A stretch of 44,383 nt of DNA from Bacteroidota bacterium (GTDB taxonomy: Bacteria > Bacteroidota > Bacteroidia > Chitinophagales > Chitinophagaceae): positions 1 to 44,383 of the forward strand of contig JAUZOD010000034.1 in NCBI GenBank assembly GCA_030706635.1. The letters are read 5' to 3'. Numbering within the stretch: position 1 is the first letter of the stretch; the number at the start of each line of letters is the position of its first letter. The notes below the pieces were generated by a model that saw only the letters and a program-made list of their open reading frames with translations, was not told where the DNA came from and did no database searches. Positions 33,554 through 41,617 of this stretch are shown here, piece after piece. A program made the position numbers and the translations under genes.

Positions 33554-34567
33554 TCATGCAACACGGATTCTCTTCATATACCCATTCATTAGCTGAAGAT
33601 ATTTATCTGTTTCAACCAATGCCGATCTTCTATCCTGATCATTAGTGGCCGAGCGAGCCCGTAAGCTATTGACTTTTGCCCTGACATTTGCACGATAGCC
33701 TTTGTAATAAGTAAAAAGATCAAAACCCTGCTTGCCCTGCATGCACGGAAACAGCAGATTGTAGGTATTGATGAATAACCCGGAAAATTCAGGGCTCCCG
33801 AATGCCTCAAGATCCATGCATAGAAATGCAACTTCATTTAGCACATCGATCCGCCGGTAGTCGTCATTAAATTCTATGCAGTCAAAAGGCTCCGGTTCCG
33901 GTAAGAAGAATATATTCCTGGAATGCAGATCGCCATGACCATCACGGAAAAAGCCGGCATTCAATCTCTCATGCAAAAAATCCTTATTCCGAACCACAAA
34001 GACGTCAGAACCATCAATTGATTCTTGCATAACAGCCGCATAAGACGCACCCAGCTGGTTGCTTACGTACTCTTTTTGTTTCATCAAATCCCGGAAATCA
34101 TCCATTATTCTAAGGGGATCCGTATCGTAAATGATATCCGTTCTTTTATGAAAATCAGCGATGACTTTTGCCAGATTACAAATATCTGTTCGCGTTATTT
34201 TATTTTCTGATAACAAGATATCCATTTGCCTGCTTCTGTCGATTCTTTTCATCCTGACCGCATAGTCAATGATTTTCCCTGTCTGACTGTTTATAGACAG
34301 ATGCCCCGAATCCTCCCATATAGCTGCCACATCGAGATACAGGTCTGATGTCAGCCGCCGGTTTAATTCAATCTCTCTCTCACAATAATATTTTCTTTTT
34401 TCAATGGTTGAAAAGTCAATAAATGAATAGTGAACCGGCCTTTTTATTTTATATACGAATTGTTCGCCAATCAACACCCAGGAAATATGTGTCTCCACCA
34501 GATCCGGCCGCCCCTTGCAGGGAAACTGACCTTCTGATATCAGTTTATTGATTTGCTCTTTTGTCAT
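33554..34567 (-). CDS. APH-fold kinase, Rv2004c-type N-terminal half
   Basis: The product has 337 aa, an aminoglycoside-phosphotransferase-like (protein-kinase fold) enzyme. Visible are FVYKIKRPVHYSF with the ATP-binding Lys (about 40), EREIELNRRL, the catalytic loop DGHGDLHSRNIFF with Asp/His/Asn (about 207-219), and FDCIEFNDDYRRIDVL carrying the metal-binding Asp. In many bacteria, including mycobacterial Rv2004c, this domain (COG2187) and a P-loop kinase domain (COG0645) are fused in one protein. Here they are two genes overlapping by 23 bp with the P-loop gene first. The substrate is unknown. It belongs to the operon that begins with the universal stress protein at 36029. Confidence 0.85.
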   Translation of the reverse strand: MTKEQINKLISEGQFPCKGRPDLVETHISWVLIGEQFVYKIKRPVHYSFIDFSTIEKRKYYCEREIELNRRLTSDLYLDVAAIWEDSGHLSINSQTGKIIDYAVRMKRIDRSRQMDILLSENKITRTDICNLAKVIADFHKRTDIIYDTDPLRIMDDFRDLMKQKEYVSNQLGASYAAVMQESIDGSDVFVVRNKDFLHERLNAGFFRDGHGDLHSRNIFFLPEPEPFDCIEFNDDYRRIDVLNEVAFLCMDLEAFGSPEFSGLFINTYNLLFPCMQGKQGFDLFTYYKGYRANVRAKVNSLRARSATNDQDRRSALVETDKYLQLMNGYMKRIRVA

Positions 34568-35057
34568 TATGCAAATGCAGGTATGATGCAGCTTTATTTA
34601 GCATGTCACTAATATTGTTGTCAGTTGATTCAAGGGTTAAATGCCTTTCCTCCATTGGCTCCCATTCCGTTTTAATCTTTTGGTACACCTCAAAATCCGC
34701 ATCACTGTCAGCTCTTATTTGAGCCAGTCTTCTCCTTATGACTGGTTCTGCGGCCCAAATTTCAATAAAGAATATTTCATTCTGACGCCCGGCTTCATCA
34801 ACAAACTGTCTCCTGATATCATTTCTGTAGAAAGTCGCATCACAAACCAGATTTTTGCCTTGCCTGACATGCTCCCTCATTTCCATTAACATTTTTGAAT
34901 AGACTAAAAGCTTTTCCTTCTCCGAATAAATCGTTTCGGTGAATAAGCTCTTCCTCAGCTGGTCACTGCCTATATAATCGGCTCTTAGCCTGTCTGCAAG
35001 ATGATGAGCAAAATAACTTTTACCCGAACCCGGTAATCCAAATACGATAACAATCAT
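34545..35057 (-). CDS. P-loop (AAA/Zeta-toxin-like) small kinase
   Basis: The product has 170 aa, with Walker A GLPGSGKS at residues 7-14, a nucleoside-kinase-like DYIGSDQLRKSLF, the Walker B-like segment NLVCDATFYRND and the lid region RRRLAQIRADSD. It resembles the COG0645 domain that is normally fused behind the APH-fold domain. Its last 23 bp overlap the start of the APH-like gene in another frame, so translation is probably coupled and the proteins likely work together. It is 87 bp downstream of the universal stress protein gene. The substrate is unknown. Confidence 0.85.
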   Translation of the reverse strand: MIVIVFGLPGSGKSYFAHHLADRLRADYIGSDQLRKSLFTETIYSEKEKLLVYSKMLMEMREHVRQGKNLVCDATFYRNDIRRQFVDEAGRQNEIFFIEIWAAEPVIRRRLAQIRADSDADFEVYQKIKTEWEPMEERHLTLESTDNNISDMLNKAASYLHLHNDKRANQ

Positions 35058-35144
35058 AAAAAACCAGGTTTTTAAGCGCGGCCCGGAATCAATGCGGCAT
35101 TGTGCATCAAAGTCGCAGGGAAAAGCGTGTCAATTTTAACAATT

Positions 35145-36029
35145 CTACGTATGGGCGCTCTCTGCGGAATCCCGGGAGGTCGCCTGGGAAAATTCCTTTG
35201 ATGACTTGCTGGAATGAATGGCCAAAATAGGAATCTCCTGATGAAGAATAATTTCTTTAGAATGTTTTTTGTCAAATAATCCTAAAAAGCCATGATGCCT
35301 GGGAGCGACCATTAACAAATCCAGATTATGCTCCTTTGCATATTCATTCAATTTCTCCGCCAGGTTATCGCCGGTCAAATATTCAAAGCTGGGATGAAAC
35401 TTATGCAGATGGCTTTGCAACGATATTGCCTCGCCAATTTCTGAAGCTTTTTGAACCTTACGATTCCTGTTTACATGAATGATCTGCAGGGTTGATTTAA
35501 ATTCAGATACCCATTCACTGACTAATTTAAAGGGAATTGTCCCGGTGACGTCCTCAAGATCAGCGGCAAGCCCGATTTTATCTATGGGCCTGAAGCTGGC
35601 CTTTTCAGGAATAATTAATATTGGATTGGAAATTTTCTTAATGGCATAAAAAGTATTGCTTCCCATCAAAAATCTTGCAATGGGCTTACCTTCGGCAATA
35701 CCCATCACAATGGCAAATGGGCTGTATTTATCTGAAATCTGATCTATTTTATCGGCAAAGCTTCCCATTAGCGCTTCCGTCGAGATCTCAATCTTTCCTT
35801 TTGTTCTCAGGATCAGTTTATCCTTAAGCGCATCAAGTTCCCTGACGGCCCCGGTAAGCATATCTTCCAAATTTGCTTCAGGAACGGGAATTTCTGAAAT
35901 AGCTATAGGAACCGGCACTGCATTAAAAAGGATCAATTTTCCATTCATGGCTTTTGCCATATCAGCGGCATAATTCACAGCATTTACTGATGGCTGGGAA
36001 AAATCGGTGGCTGCAATGAGTGTTTTCAT
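35145..36029 (-). CDS. Universal stress protein with two USP domains
   Basis: The product has 294 aa with tandem USP domains. The first spans about 1-145: MKTLIAATDFSQPSVNAVNY, then VMGIAEGKPIARFLMGSN with a near-canonical G-x2-G-x9-G-S ATP loop. The second spans about 150-278: KIGLAADLEDVTG, and LLMVAPRHHGFLGLFDKKHS, where the nucleotide loop is altered. Such cytoplasmic proteins bind ATP or other adenine nucleotides and accumulate under starvation or hypoxia. It is probably the first gene of an operon with the two kinases downstream. The upstream region carries two tandem FNR-type sites (36146-36157 and 36163-36174). Confidence 0.93.
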   Translation of the reverse strand: MKTLIAATDFSQPSVNAVNYAADMAKAMNGKLILFNAVPVPIAISEIPVPEANLEDMLTGAVRELDALKDKLILRTKGKIEISTEALMGSFADKIDQISDKYSPFAIVMGIAEGKPIARFLMGSNTFYAIKKISNPILIIPEKASFRPIDKIGLAADLEDVTGTIPFKLVSEWVSEFKSTLQIIHVNRNRKVQKASEIGEAISLQSHLHKFHPSFEYLTGDNLAEKLNEYAKEHNLDLLMVAPRHHGFLGLFDKKHSKEIILHQEIPILAIHSSKSSKEFSQATSRDSAESAHT

Positions 36030-36114
36030 AATGAAAATTTTAAAGAAATGGTTATCGCTTCGTTACCATTTTATATAACACATGACTGTTTTGAAATCAA
36101 TTAACTTCCCTCAC

Positions 36115-36174
36115 CAAAATTCGGGTTTTAAAGGGGAAATTAATATGACGCTCATCAGGATCTGACCTGAGTCA
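36115..36174 (-). promoter_or_regulatory. Tandem FNR-type operators and -7 box of the USP-kinase operon
   Basis: TGACGCTCATCA (36146-36157) and TGACCTGAGTCA (36163-36174) both fit TGAY-N4-RTCA, with centres 17 bp apart. The first lies 33 bp, centre to centre, from the minus-strand -7 box GAATTTTG at 36115-36122 (5 of 6 fixed bases). The coding start is at 36029. Confidence 0.65.
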
Positions 36175-36261
36175 TCTCACTAGTGCAGTAACAATATAAT
36201 TATGCAACCACGTGTGGGCTAAAAACGCGCGGAACTACTTCAACGGGCAACTAAACCCATG

Positions 36262-36888
36262 CTATTTTAGAATTCCCCGTTTCGCCATATCAGCGACAAT
36301 TATCTCTCCATATTCATCGGCAAGACGCTCTGCCGACCTGGGATCAAAAGACTCTGTTTGGGCAGAATAAAGTAATTCCTTGTAATCCATCTCATAAAAA
36401 TTACTCTCCCAAAAATATTTTGTAAGCTCTGCATAATAGCCCGGTTCATAGATGCGATCGTACACTGAACTGTAATAGCCCCAGAAACGCCGTTGAAACA
36501 GAACATCCGGGGATTCTGACATCCTGTCGGTATTATAATAGACTTCGCTCTTCCTATCCAGCATAACTATTGTAATAATTCCGTCCACGCCGCTTTCATA
36601 CAATTTTCTTAATACGATAGCCTCTGTCAGGCCTTCAAAAGAATTTGGACCATATTCTTTAATTGAAGAAATAGCGTTATAACCCTTCTCTCTAAGATCA
36701 TCCACCAGGTGATTTTCCATTTTTTCCCTCAGAGCCTGGTCCGTGTCCCGCAAAAGGCCGACAACCAGTATTTTGTCGTACTTTTTTAATGGAAGGTTAG
36801 GTGATTGCCAGGAATGTATAATTCTGGATGTTGAGCAGCCGCTTAAAAGGAGGAATGAAAAGGCTGTTACCAGCTGTCTAACTTTCAT
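36262..36888 (-). CDS. Unknown lipoprotein, 208 aa
   Basis: The frame is open from 36963, but the ATG at 36888 starts a clear lipoprotein signal (MKVRQLVTAFSFLLLSGCST, lipobox LSGC) and leaves room for the FNR-type promoter at 36905-36947. The mature protein has an alpha/beta look with KILVVGLLRDTDQALREKME, then HLVDDLREKGYNAISSIKEY, and GVDGIITIVMLDRKSEVYY. This resembles the fold of CsgG/LpoB-like periplasmic lipoproteins that have a VxxLxxxxxxRxxxE start. It has no assigned family in my reading. The promoter architecture ties it to the stress island. Confidence 0.75.
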   Translation of the reverse strand: MKVRQLVTAFSFLLLSGCSTSRIIHSWQSPNLPLKKYDKILVVGLLRDTDQALREKMENHLVDDLREKGYNAISSIKEYGPNSFEGLTEAIVLRKLYESGVDGIITIVMLDRKSEVYYNTDRMSESPDVLFQRRFWGYYSSVYDRIYEPGYYAELTKYFWESNFYEMDYKELLYSAQTESFDPRSAERLADEYGEIIVADMAKRGILK

Positions 36889-36904
36889 AGCGCAATATTT
36901 TAAT

Positions 36905-36947
36905 GAAAGATAAATGATCAGGCCTGTTCCCGCTATGATAGCAATCA
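36905..36947 (-). promoter_or_regulatory. FNR-type operator and -7 box of the lipoprotein gene
   Basis: TGATAGCAATCA (36936-36947) fits TGAY-N4-RTCA. The minus-strand box TATCTTTC (36905-36912) matches TAnnTTTG at 5 of 6 fixed bases, and the centre distance is 33 bp. A transcription start near 36898 would leave a leader of only about 10 bases before the ATG at 36888. Confidence 0.65.
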
Positions 36948-37143
36948 GGGCTCCGGGGAACAATCGTCATATCGCTCCCCGACCTCGTATTAAGCTGTGT
37001 GGCAAGTAAGAAATACAAAGAGCCGGATAGAAATCCAGCCCGATTTTTGTTCCAATATCCTATGAAAAACCAGAACAAAAATAATATCCTGATTCAAAAG
37101 AGAAAATGATGTGAATCAATGACGACCCTGATTTTTACCGGCG

Positions 37144-38178
37144 CTACCGGGCAGTCGTCACCTGTTTTCCTTCCTGCTTCTTTTTGCTTTCGATCTTTCG
37201 AAAGTAGCCACGAAATAAGAAATTATGCTTTAAAGCCTCCATATTCTGATTAAATCCATCTGTTCCTTTCTGAACATTATCCAGGCTTTCATTTAATTTA
37301 ATCACCATTCCCGAGTCCTTTAATAATGCGTTTACGATGCCAGAACCATGATTCACGTCAGACTGAATGCCCGTTACCAAATGGCTGAGTTGAAGAGAGA
37401 GTGTATCGGCATGATCGCTTACCGTTTCTATTTTAGTAACAGCCATGTTCAGGTTGTATGCGAAGGCGGTGTCAGTAAGTATTGCGCCTAATGAACCGCC
37501 CCCATTTTTTACATTGCTGACAATGGCATACAGATCGTTGACGATACTATTTGCTTTTGCAGTGGCCAGGCGGATATGGTAAGCAGAGAGTTGAAGATTA
37601 TGGGGAAGGGCTTTATCATTTAGTATATTCCATAAGGCCGTACTATTATTAAGACGGCTAACGGTCGTTTTAAGATTTTCCGCAATAAAGGCGACATCGT
37701 TGTTTGTTCTGGAAAGGGTCCTGAGCATGTCGTCCGTGTCCAACGGCTTTTTTGACCTAAGCACATCACCGTCCTCCGCGAGAGCCGAGGCCTGCTTTGC
37801 CGAAGTTATGTTCACCACCTTGTTTCCTACAAGTCCATCTGTTGCTATGGAAGCAATGGCATTTTTACGTATGATGGTCTTTGCTTTATCGCCAATAGTC
37901 ATTATGACCTCCGTCACCGTATCGTTAATCAAATTGATTCGTTTCACGGTACCCACATCAATACCGGCATAGCGCACATTGTTTCCGGCTTTCAATCCCT
38001 GCACATTCTCAAATTCGACTTTCAATATAAAGTTGGATCCAAAGAGATTGCGGTTTCTGCCAATCATATATAAAATCAGAATCAGGAAAATCAATCCGGC
38101 CAGGACAAATATCCCTAACTTAATATTGTTTGCATTTTGCTTTATCATGATATCCTGTTCATTTGAATCATCATTCAA
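37144..38178 (-). CDS. mlaD: MlaD-type substrate-binding protein of a lipid ABC transporter
   Basis: The product has 344 aa. A single transmembrane helix (IKLGIFVLAGLIFLILILYM, about 19-38) is followed by one MCE/MlaD domain (about 48-125; FENVQGLKAGNNVRYAGIDV, then GTVKRINL and IATDGLVGNKVVNI) and a long helical C-terminal region. MlaD hexamers sit in the inner membrane with MlaE and MlaF and carry phospholipids between membranes. The start overlaps the stop of the MlaF gene by 8 bp; a second ATG at 38148 (MIKQNANNIKLG) is a possible alternative start. It is the last gene of the mlaEFD operon. No mlaA, mlaB or mlaC gene is adjacent. Confidence 0.93.
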   Translation of the reverse strand: MNDDSNEQDIMIKQNANNIKLGIFVLAGLIFLILILYMIGRNRNLFGSNFILKVEFENVQGLKAGNNVRYAGIDVGTVKRINLINDTVTEVIMTIGDKAKTIIRKNAIASIATDGLVGNKVVNITSAKQASALAEDGDVLRSKKPLDTDDMLRTLSRTNNDVAFIAENLKTTVSRLNNSTALWNILNDKALPHNLQLSAYHIRLATAKANSIVNDLYAIVSNVKNGGGSLGAILTDTAFAYNLNMAVTKIETVSDHADTLSLQLSHLVTGIQSDVNHGSGIVNALLKDSGMVIKLNESLDNVQKGTDGFNQNMEALKHNFLFRGYFRKIESKKKQEGKQVTTAR

Positions 38179-38947
38179 AAAACTGTTTCACTTTTGGATC
38201 CTGATTGTTAGTCAGCTCTTCATAATTGCCGTTCGCATAACAAATTCCATCCAGTAATACAACAATCCGGTCGCTGGCCATTCGCACACAATTCATATCG
38301 TGAGATATGATCAGGGATGAGGTATTATATTTTTTTTTTATTTCTACCATCAATCTGATGATCTCGCGCCCGGTAACCGGGTCCAGGCCGGTGGTAGGCT
38401 CATCATACAAAATGATCTCCGGCTTTAATATCAGCGTGCGGGCAAGAGCAATCCGCTTGCGCATACCACCGGAAAGCTCCTCAGGCATCATGTCAATGGT
38501 ATGTATCAATCCAACGTCGTTCAGCGCGTTCGTTACCATTGCATCCACCTCCTGCTGCGAGACTTTTATCCAATGTCTGCGCAAAGGAAATTCAAGATTT
38601 TGCCTTACGGTCATTGAATCATATAAGGCATTGCTCTGAAAAAGGAAACCGATTTTTGTTCTTATTTTGTCCAATTCCTCGTCATTCAAATCCGGGATAT
38701 TTTCACCAAAAACCTTAATCGTTCCTTCATCGGCTCTGAGCAGTCCGATAATGCATTTAATCAGAACTGATTTTCCAGAACCGGATTTGCCTAATACCAC
38801 CATATTCTCGCCCTTAAATAATTCAAGATTAAAGTCGGTCAATACATGATTATCTTCAAATGATTTGTACAGATGACATATACTCATCACTGGGGCGCCC
38901 TGGTTTTCTGTGTGTTCCTTAAATAGTATTGATTCCGCTGTTGCCAT
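38171..38947 (-). CDS. mlaF: MlaF-type ABC transporter ATP-binding protein
   Basis: The product has 258 aa with all ABC motifs: Walker A GKSGSGKS (about 53-60), Q-loop FLFQSNAL, signature LSGGMRKRIALART (the LSGGM variant typical of Mla/Ttg2 proteins), Walker B IILYDEPTTGLDP and switch His in ISHDMN. It powers phospholipid transfer by the MlaE permease. It lies 11 bp after the mlaE stop and overlaps the next gene, mlaD, so the three are translationally tight. Confidence 0.95.
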   Translation of the reverse strand: MATAESILFKEHTENQGAPVMSICHLYKSFEDNHVLTDFNLELFKGENMVVLGKSGSGKSVLIKCIIGLLRADEGTIKVFGENIPDLNDEELDKIRTKIGFLFQSNALYDSMTVRQNLEFPLRRHWIKVSQQEVDAMVTNALNDVGLIHTIDMMPEELSGGMRKRIALARTLILKPEIILYDEPTTGLDPVTGREIIRLMVEIKKKYNTSSLIISHDMNCVRMASDRIVVLLDGICYANGNYEELTNNQDPKVKQFFE

Positions 38948-38958
38948 TTTTACTTAAT

Positions 38959-39729
38959 TCAATAAAAACCAAGCAGGTCGGTGATTTGCACTGCCAGTAA
39001 ATCAAGCACGAAAATGATTATGGAAGAGACCACTACAGCGGAGTTTGCACTGCGGCCCACGCCCTCTGTTCCTTTGCGGCTGTTGTAACCTTTGTAACAA
39101 CCAATGATGCCGACTGCAAATCCAAAGAAAAATGTTTTCACAAACGCGGGGAGCACATCATAAAACGCCAGGTTGTCAAATACCTGGGTCCAGAATAAAT
39201 TAAAGCTGGTATCACCGCGTATGTTTACTCCGAGGTAACACCCATATAGTGCAATTGCATCACTTAACATAACCAGTACCGGCAACATACAGGTGGCCGC
39301 AAATACCCTGGTAACCACCAGGTATTTAAAGGGATTCGTACCACTTACCTCCATGGCGTCTATCTGTTCGGTTACGCGCATCGAACCCAGTTCGGCCCCA
39401 ATGCTTGATCCGATTTTCCCCGCAAATATCAGTGCTGTAATTACGGGTCCTATTTCCCTGATCAGGGCAATGCTGACAATGGCAGGCAATTGAGACTCTA
39501 CCCCATAGTCTACCATGGAAGGACGTAACTGCATGGTGAGGACCAAACCCATGATAAATCCGGTTAACCCCACCAGGGGTAAGGATTTATAACCGATAAT
39601 AAAACACTGGCGAAAGAATTCGGCTACTTCATAACGGGGCTTAAACCAATGTGAAAGAAAACGGCCTGTAAAGCGGGAAATATCACCCGCTTCATTCAAA
39701 GCGGCATTTAAGGAAGATATCTGTTTCAT
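38959..39729 (-). CDS. mlaE: MlaE-type lipid ABC transporter permease
   Basis: The product has 256 aa with five or six transmembrane helices. MlaE-family marks are visible: LVGLTGFIMGLVLTMQL, then LIREIGPVITALIFAGKIGS, IGAELGSMRVTEQIDAMEV and the C-terminal GIIGCYKGYNSRKGTEGVG. It is an inner-membrane permease and the first gene of the operon. Its promoter region is shared with a divergent universal stress protein gene and has an FNR-type site for each direction. Confidence 0.95.
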   Translation of the reverse strand: MKQISSLNAALNEAGDISRFTGRFLSHWFKPRYEVAEFFRQCFIIGYKSLPLVGLTGFIMGLVLTMQLRPSMVDYGVESQLPAIVSIALIREIGPVITALIFAGKIGSSIGAELGSMRVTEQIDAMEVSGTNPFKYLVVTRVFAATCMLPVLVMLSDAIALYGCYLGVNIRGDTSFNLFWTQVFDNLAFYDVLPAFVKTFFFGFAVGIIGCYKGYNSRKGTEGVGRSANSAVVVSSIIIFVLDLLAVQITDLLGFY

Positions 39730-39798
39730 TGCAAATAATTAACCCGTACGATCTTAGACCGACGGCCGGGGATATTTAACCCCATCTTCTTCTCCGGT

Positions 39799-39841
39799 CA
39801 AAATTTCTCATTTTATCCAATAAAGAATATGACGATCATCA
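39799..39841 (-). promoter_or_regulatory. FNR-type operator and -7 box of mlaEFD
   Basis: TGACGATCATCA (39830-39841) fits TGAY-N4-RTCA and is nearly identical to the site at 36146, including the AATA before it. On the minus strand the box AAATTTTG (39799-39806) matches 5 of 6 fixed bases of TAnnTTTG; centre distance is 33 bp. The mlaE ATG is at 39729, giving a leader of about 60 bases. Confidence 0.6.
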
Positions 39842-39851
39842 TCCATTGATT

Positions 39852-39894
39852 TGATATCGGTCATTGCAATGGTCAGCCGGCTGAAATAGGTTTG
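39852..39894 (+). promoter_or_regulatory. FNR-type operator and -7 box of the USP pair
   Basis: TGATATCGGTCA (39852-39863) fits TGAY-N4-RTCA and is preceded by T, as in the FNR half-site TTGAT. The box TAGGTTTG (39887-39894) is a full match to the Bacteroidota -7 element; centre distance is 33 bp. Two perfect 10-bp palindromes, CATTGCAATG (39862-39871) and CAGCCGGCTG (39874-39883), lie between them. Transcription would start near 39901, only a few bases before the ATG at 39907. Confidence 0.7.
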
Positions 39895-39906
39895 TACTAA
39901 AAATGT

Positions 39907-40731
39907 ATGAAAAAGATACTGTTGGCGTTTGACGGAACGAATTTTTCAGTTGGCGCTTTTGAGTTCGCACGGAGAATGAATGAAGTGAGCCCTATATTAC
40001 TAACGGGCATATTCCTTCCTCAGGCCGAATATGCCAATTTATGGAACTATGGCGATGCCATGGTCGGTCCGCTCCTCGTTCCGGTCGTTGAAAGTAGCGA
40101 GGAGGAAAAAATGGAAAAGAATAAGACAAGATTCAGGAAGCTTTGCCAGGACGAAGGCATTGATTACAGGGTGCACGAAGACAGTTTCGATTTTGCCCTG
40201 CCGGAGTTGAAAAAAGAGACCCGCTTTGCGGATTTGCTGATCATCGGCAGCGAGTCGTTTTATGAAAATATGGGAATAAAAGAACCGAATGAATATTTAG
40301 AGGACGGCTTGCACGGAGTGGAGTGTCCGGTTCTGGTGGTCCCCGAAAAGTTTGACTATCCCATGACGAATATACTTTCCTACGACGGCAGCGAATCATC
40401 TGTTTACGCCATCAAGCAATTTACCTACCTGTTTCCGGAGATGTCGCAAAATCCGACACTATTGGTTTATGTAAATAAGAAAACAGATGGCGAAATTCCG
40501 CAGGAGGTGAATATAGAAGAACTGACTGCAAGACATTTTGCTGATCTCACCGTGACAAAGATTGATAGCGGCTCTGCGAAATACTTCAGCGCCTGGATGA
40601 GTGAGAAGAAAAGCGCTATACTAATAAGCGGTTCCTTCGGCCGTTCACTATTTTCACGGATCTTCAGAAAAAGTTTCATTTCCGGTGTGATAAGAGATCA
40701 CCAATTGCCCGTCTTTATTGCCCATAAGTAA
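39907..40731 (+). CDS. Universal stress protein, tandem domain (first of a pair)
   Basis: The product has 274 aa and starts MKKILLAFDGTNFSVGAFEF. The first USP domain (about 1-145) has DLLIIGSESFYENMG in place of the ATP loop and ends CPVLVVPEKF. The second (about 148-274) has SYDGSESSVYAIKQF and ISGSFGRSLFSRIFRKSF, with the G-x2-G loop partly kept (SGSFGRS). It is 46 bp upstream of a paralogue with the same architecture, and they are probably co-transcribed from the promoter at 39852-39894. The long insert after strand 2 (EYANLWNYGDAMVGPL) is shared in position with the paralogue. Confidence 0.93.
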   Translation: MKKILLAFDGTNFSVGAFEFARRMNEVSPILLTGIFLPQAEYANLWNYGDAMVGPLLVPVVESSEEEKMEKNKTRFRKLCQDEGIDYRVHEDSFDFALPELKKETRFADLLIIGSESFYENMGIKEPNEYLEDGLHGVECPVLVVPEKFDYPMTNILSYDGSESSVYAIKQFTYLFPEMSQNPTLLVYVNKKTDGEIPQEVNIEELTARHFADLTVTKIDSGSAKYFSAWMSEKKSAILISGSFGRSLFSRIFRKSFISGVIRDHQLPVFIAHK

Positions 40732-40777
40732 AATACGCAGGCTATAACGCGTTAATAAGTCCATTCAAATATTCGGA

Positions 40778-41617
40778 ATGAAAAAAATCTTAGTCGCAAT
40801 TGATGGCTTAAAAATAAATCCAAAGACCCTGGATTTTGCGTGTCATATGGGAAGCCTCACCAGGTCGAAACTTACCGCGGTCTTTCTCGAGAATCTGGTT
40901 GCAGAAAACAGGTTGCTTGTAAAAGAGGGTTACGATGCCACATACCTGAACTGGGGAGTGGATGAAAATGCTCCGGAGCATCAGGCAAAAATGGAATTGA
41001 TCCGGAAAAACATCAATGTATTTAAAGATTATTGCGTAAAAAGAGAAATTCAATACGATGTTCTTTGCGAAGAAGGAACACCTGCAAAGGAAATAATCCG
41101 GCAAAGCCGTTTTGCTGATCTGTTGATAGCAGATGCTGAAATATGCTTTAATGAAAAGTTTAAAGGCGGGACGACCCACTTTGAAAGAGAAATATTGAAG
41201 AAAGCGGAATGCCCTGTTATCATTGCACCTGAAAGTTTTGACCGTATTAATGAGATTATATTTTGCTATGATGGCAGCCGCTCTGCTATTTATTCCATGA
41301 AACAATTCGATTATATCTTTCCCGAATTACGGCGGGCCAAAGTCATTTTAATTGAGGTAAGCAAGGGAATCAACGCTGTCGTTACGGAAATTGAAAAAGC
41401 AAAAGAATGGCTTTGCCGGCGTTACCATAATATTAAAGTTGAAATCCTGCATGGGACGCCAAAGGATGAATTATTTCAATATCTTCTGCAAAGGAAAAAT
41501 GCCATTTTCGTTATGGGAGCTTATGGCCGAAGCAGCTTCTCCCGGTTATTCAAAAGAAGTGCTGCAGAAAAAGTACTAAAAACAACCAATCTTCCGGTAT
41601 TTATTGCTCATCCTTAA
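40778..41617 (+). CDS. Universal stress protein, tandem domain (second of a pair)
   Basis: The product has 279 aa and is a paralogue of the preceding gene: MKKILVAIDGLKINPKTLDF, DLLIADAEICFNEKF, CPVIIAPESFDRINEIIF and the C-terminal ATP-type loop VMGAYGRSSFSRLFKRSAAE, closer to the canonical G-x2-G-x9 pattern than its neighbour. Both end in LPVFIAH, so they arose by duplication. Its TAA stop overlaps the stop of the convergent phosphorylase-like gene on the palindrome TTAA (41614-41617). Confidence 0.93.
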   Translation: MKKILVAIDGLKINPKTLDFACHMGSLTRSKLTAVFLENLVAENRLLVKEGYDATYLNWGVDENAPEHQAKMELIRKNINVFKDYCVKREIQYDVLCEEGTPAKEIIRQSRFADLLIADAEICFNEKFKGGTTHFEREILKKAECPVIIAPESFDRINEIIFCYDGSRSAIYSMKQFDYIFPELRRAKVILIEVSKGINAVVTEIEKAKEWLCRRYHNIKVEILHGTPKDELFQYLLQRKNAIFVMGAYGRSSFSRLFKRSAAEKVLKTTNLPVFIAHP

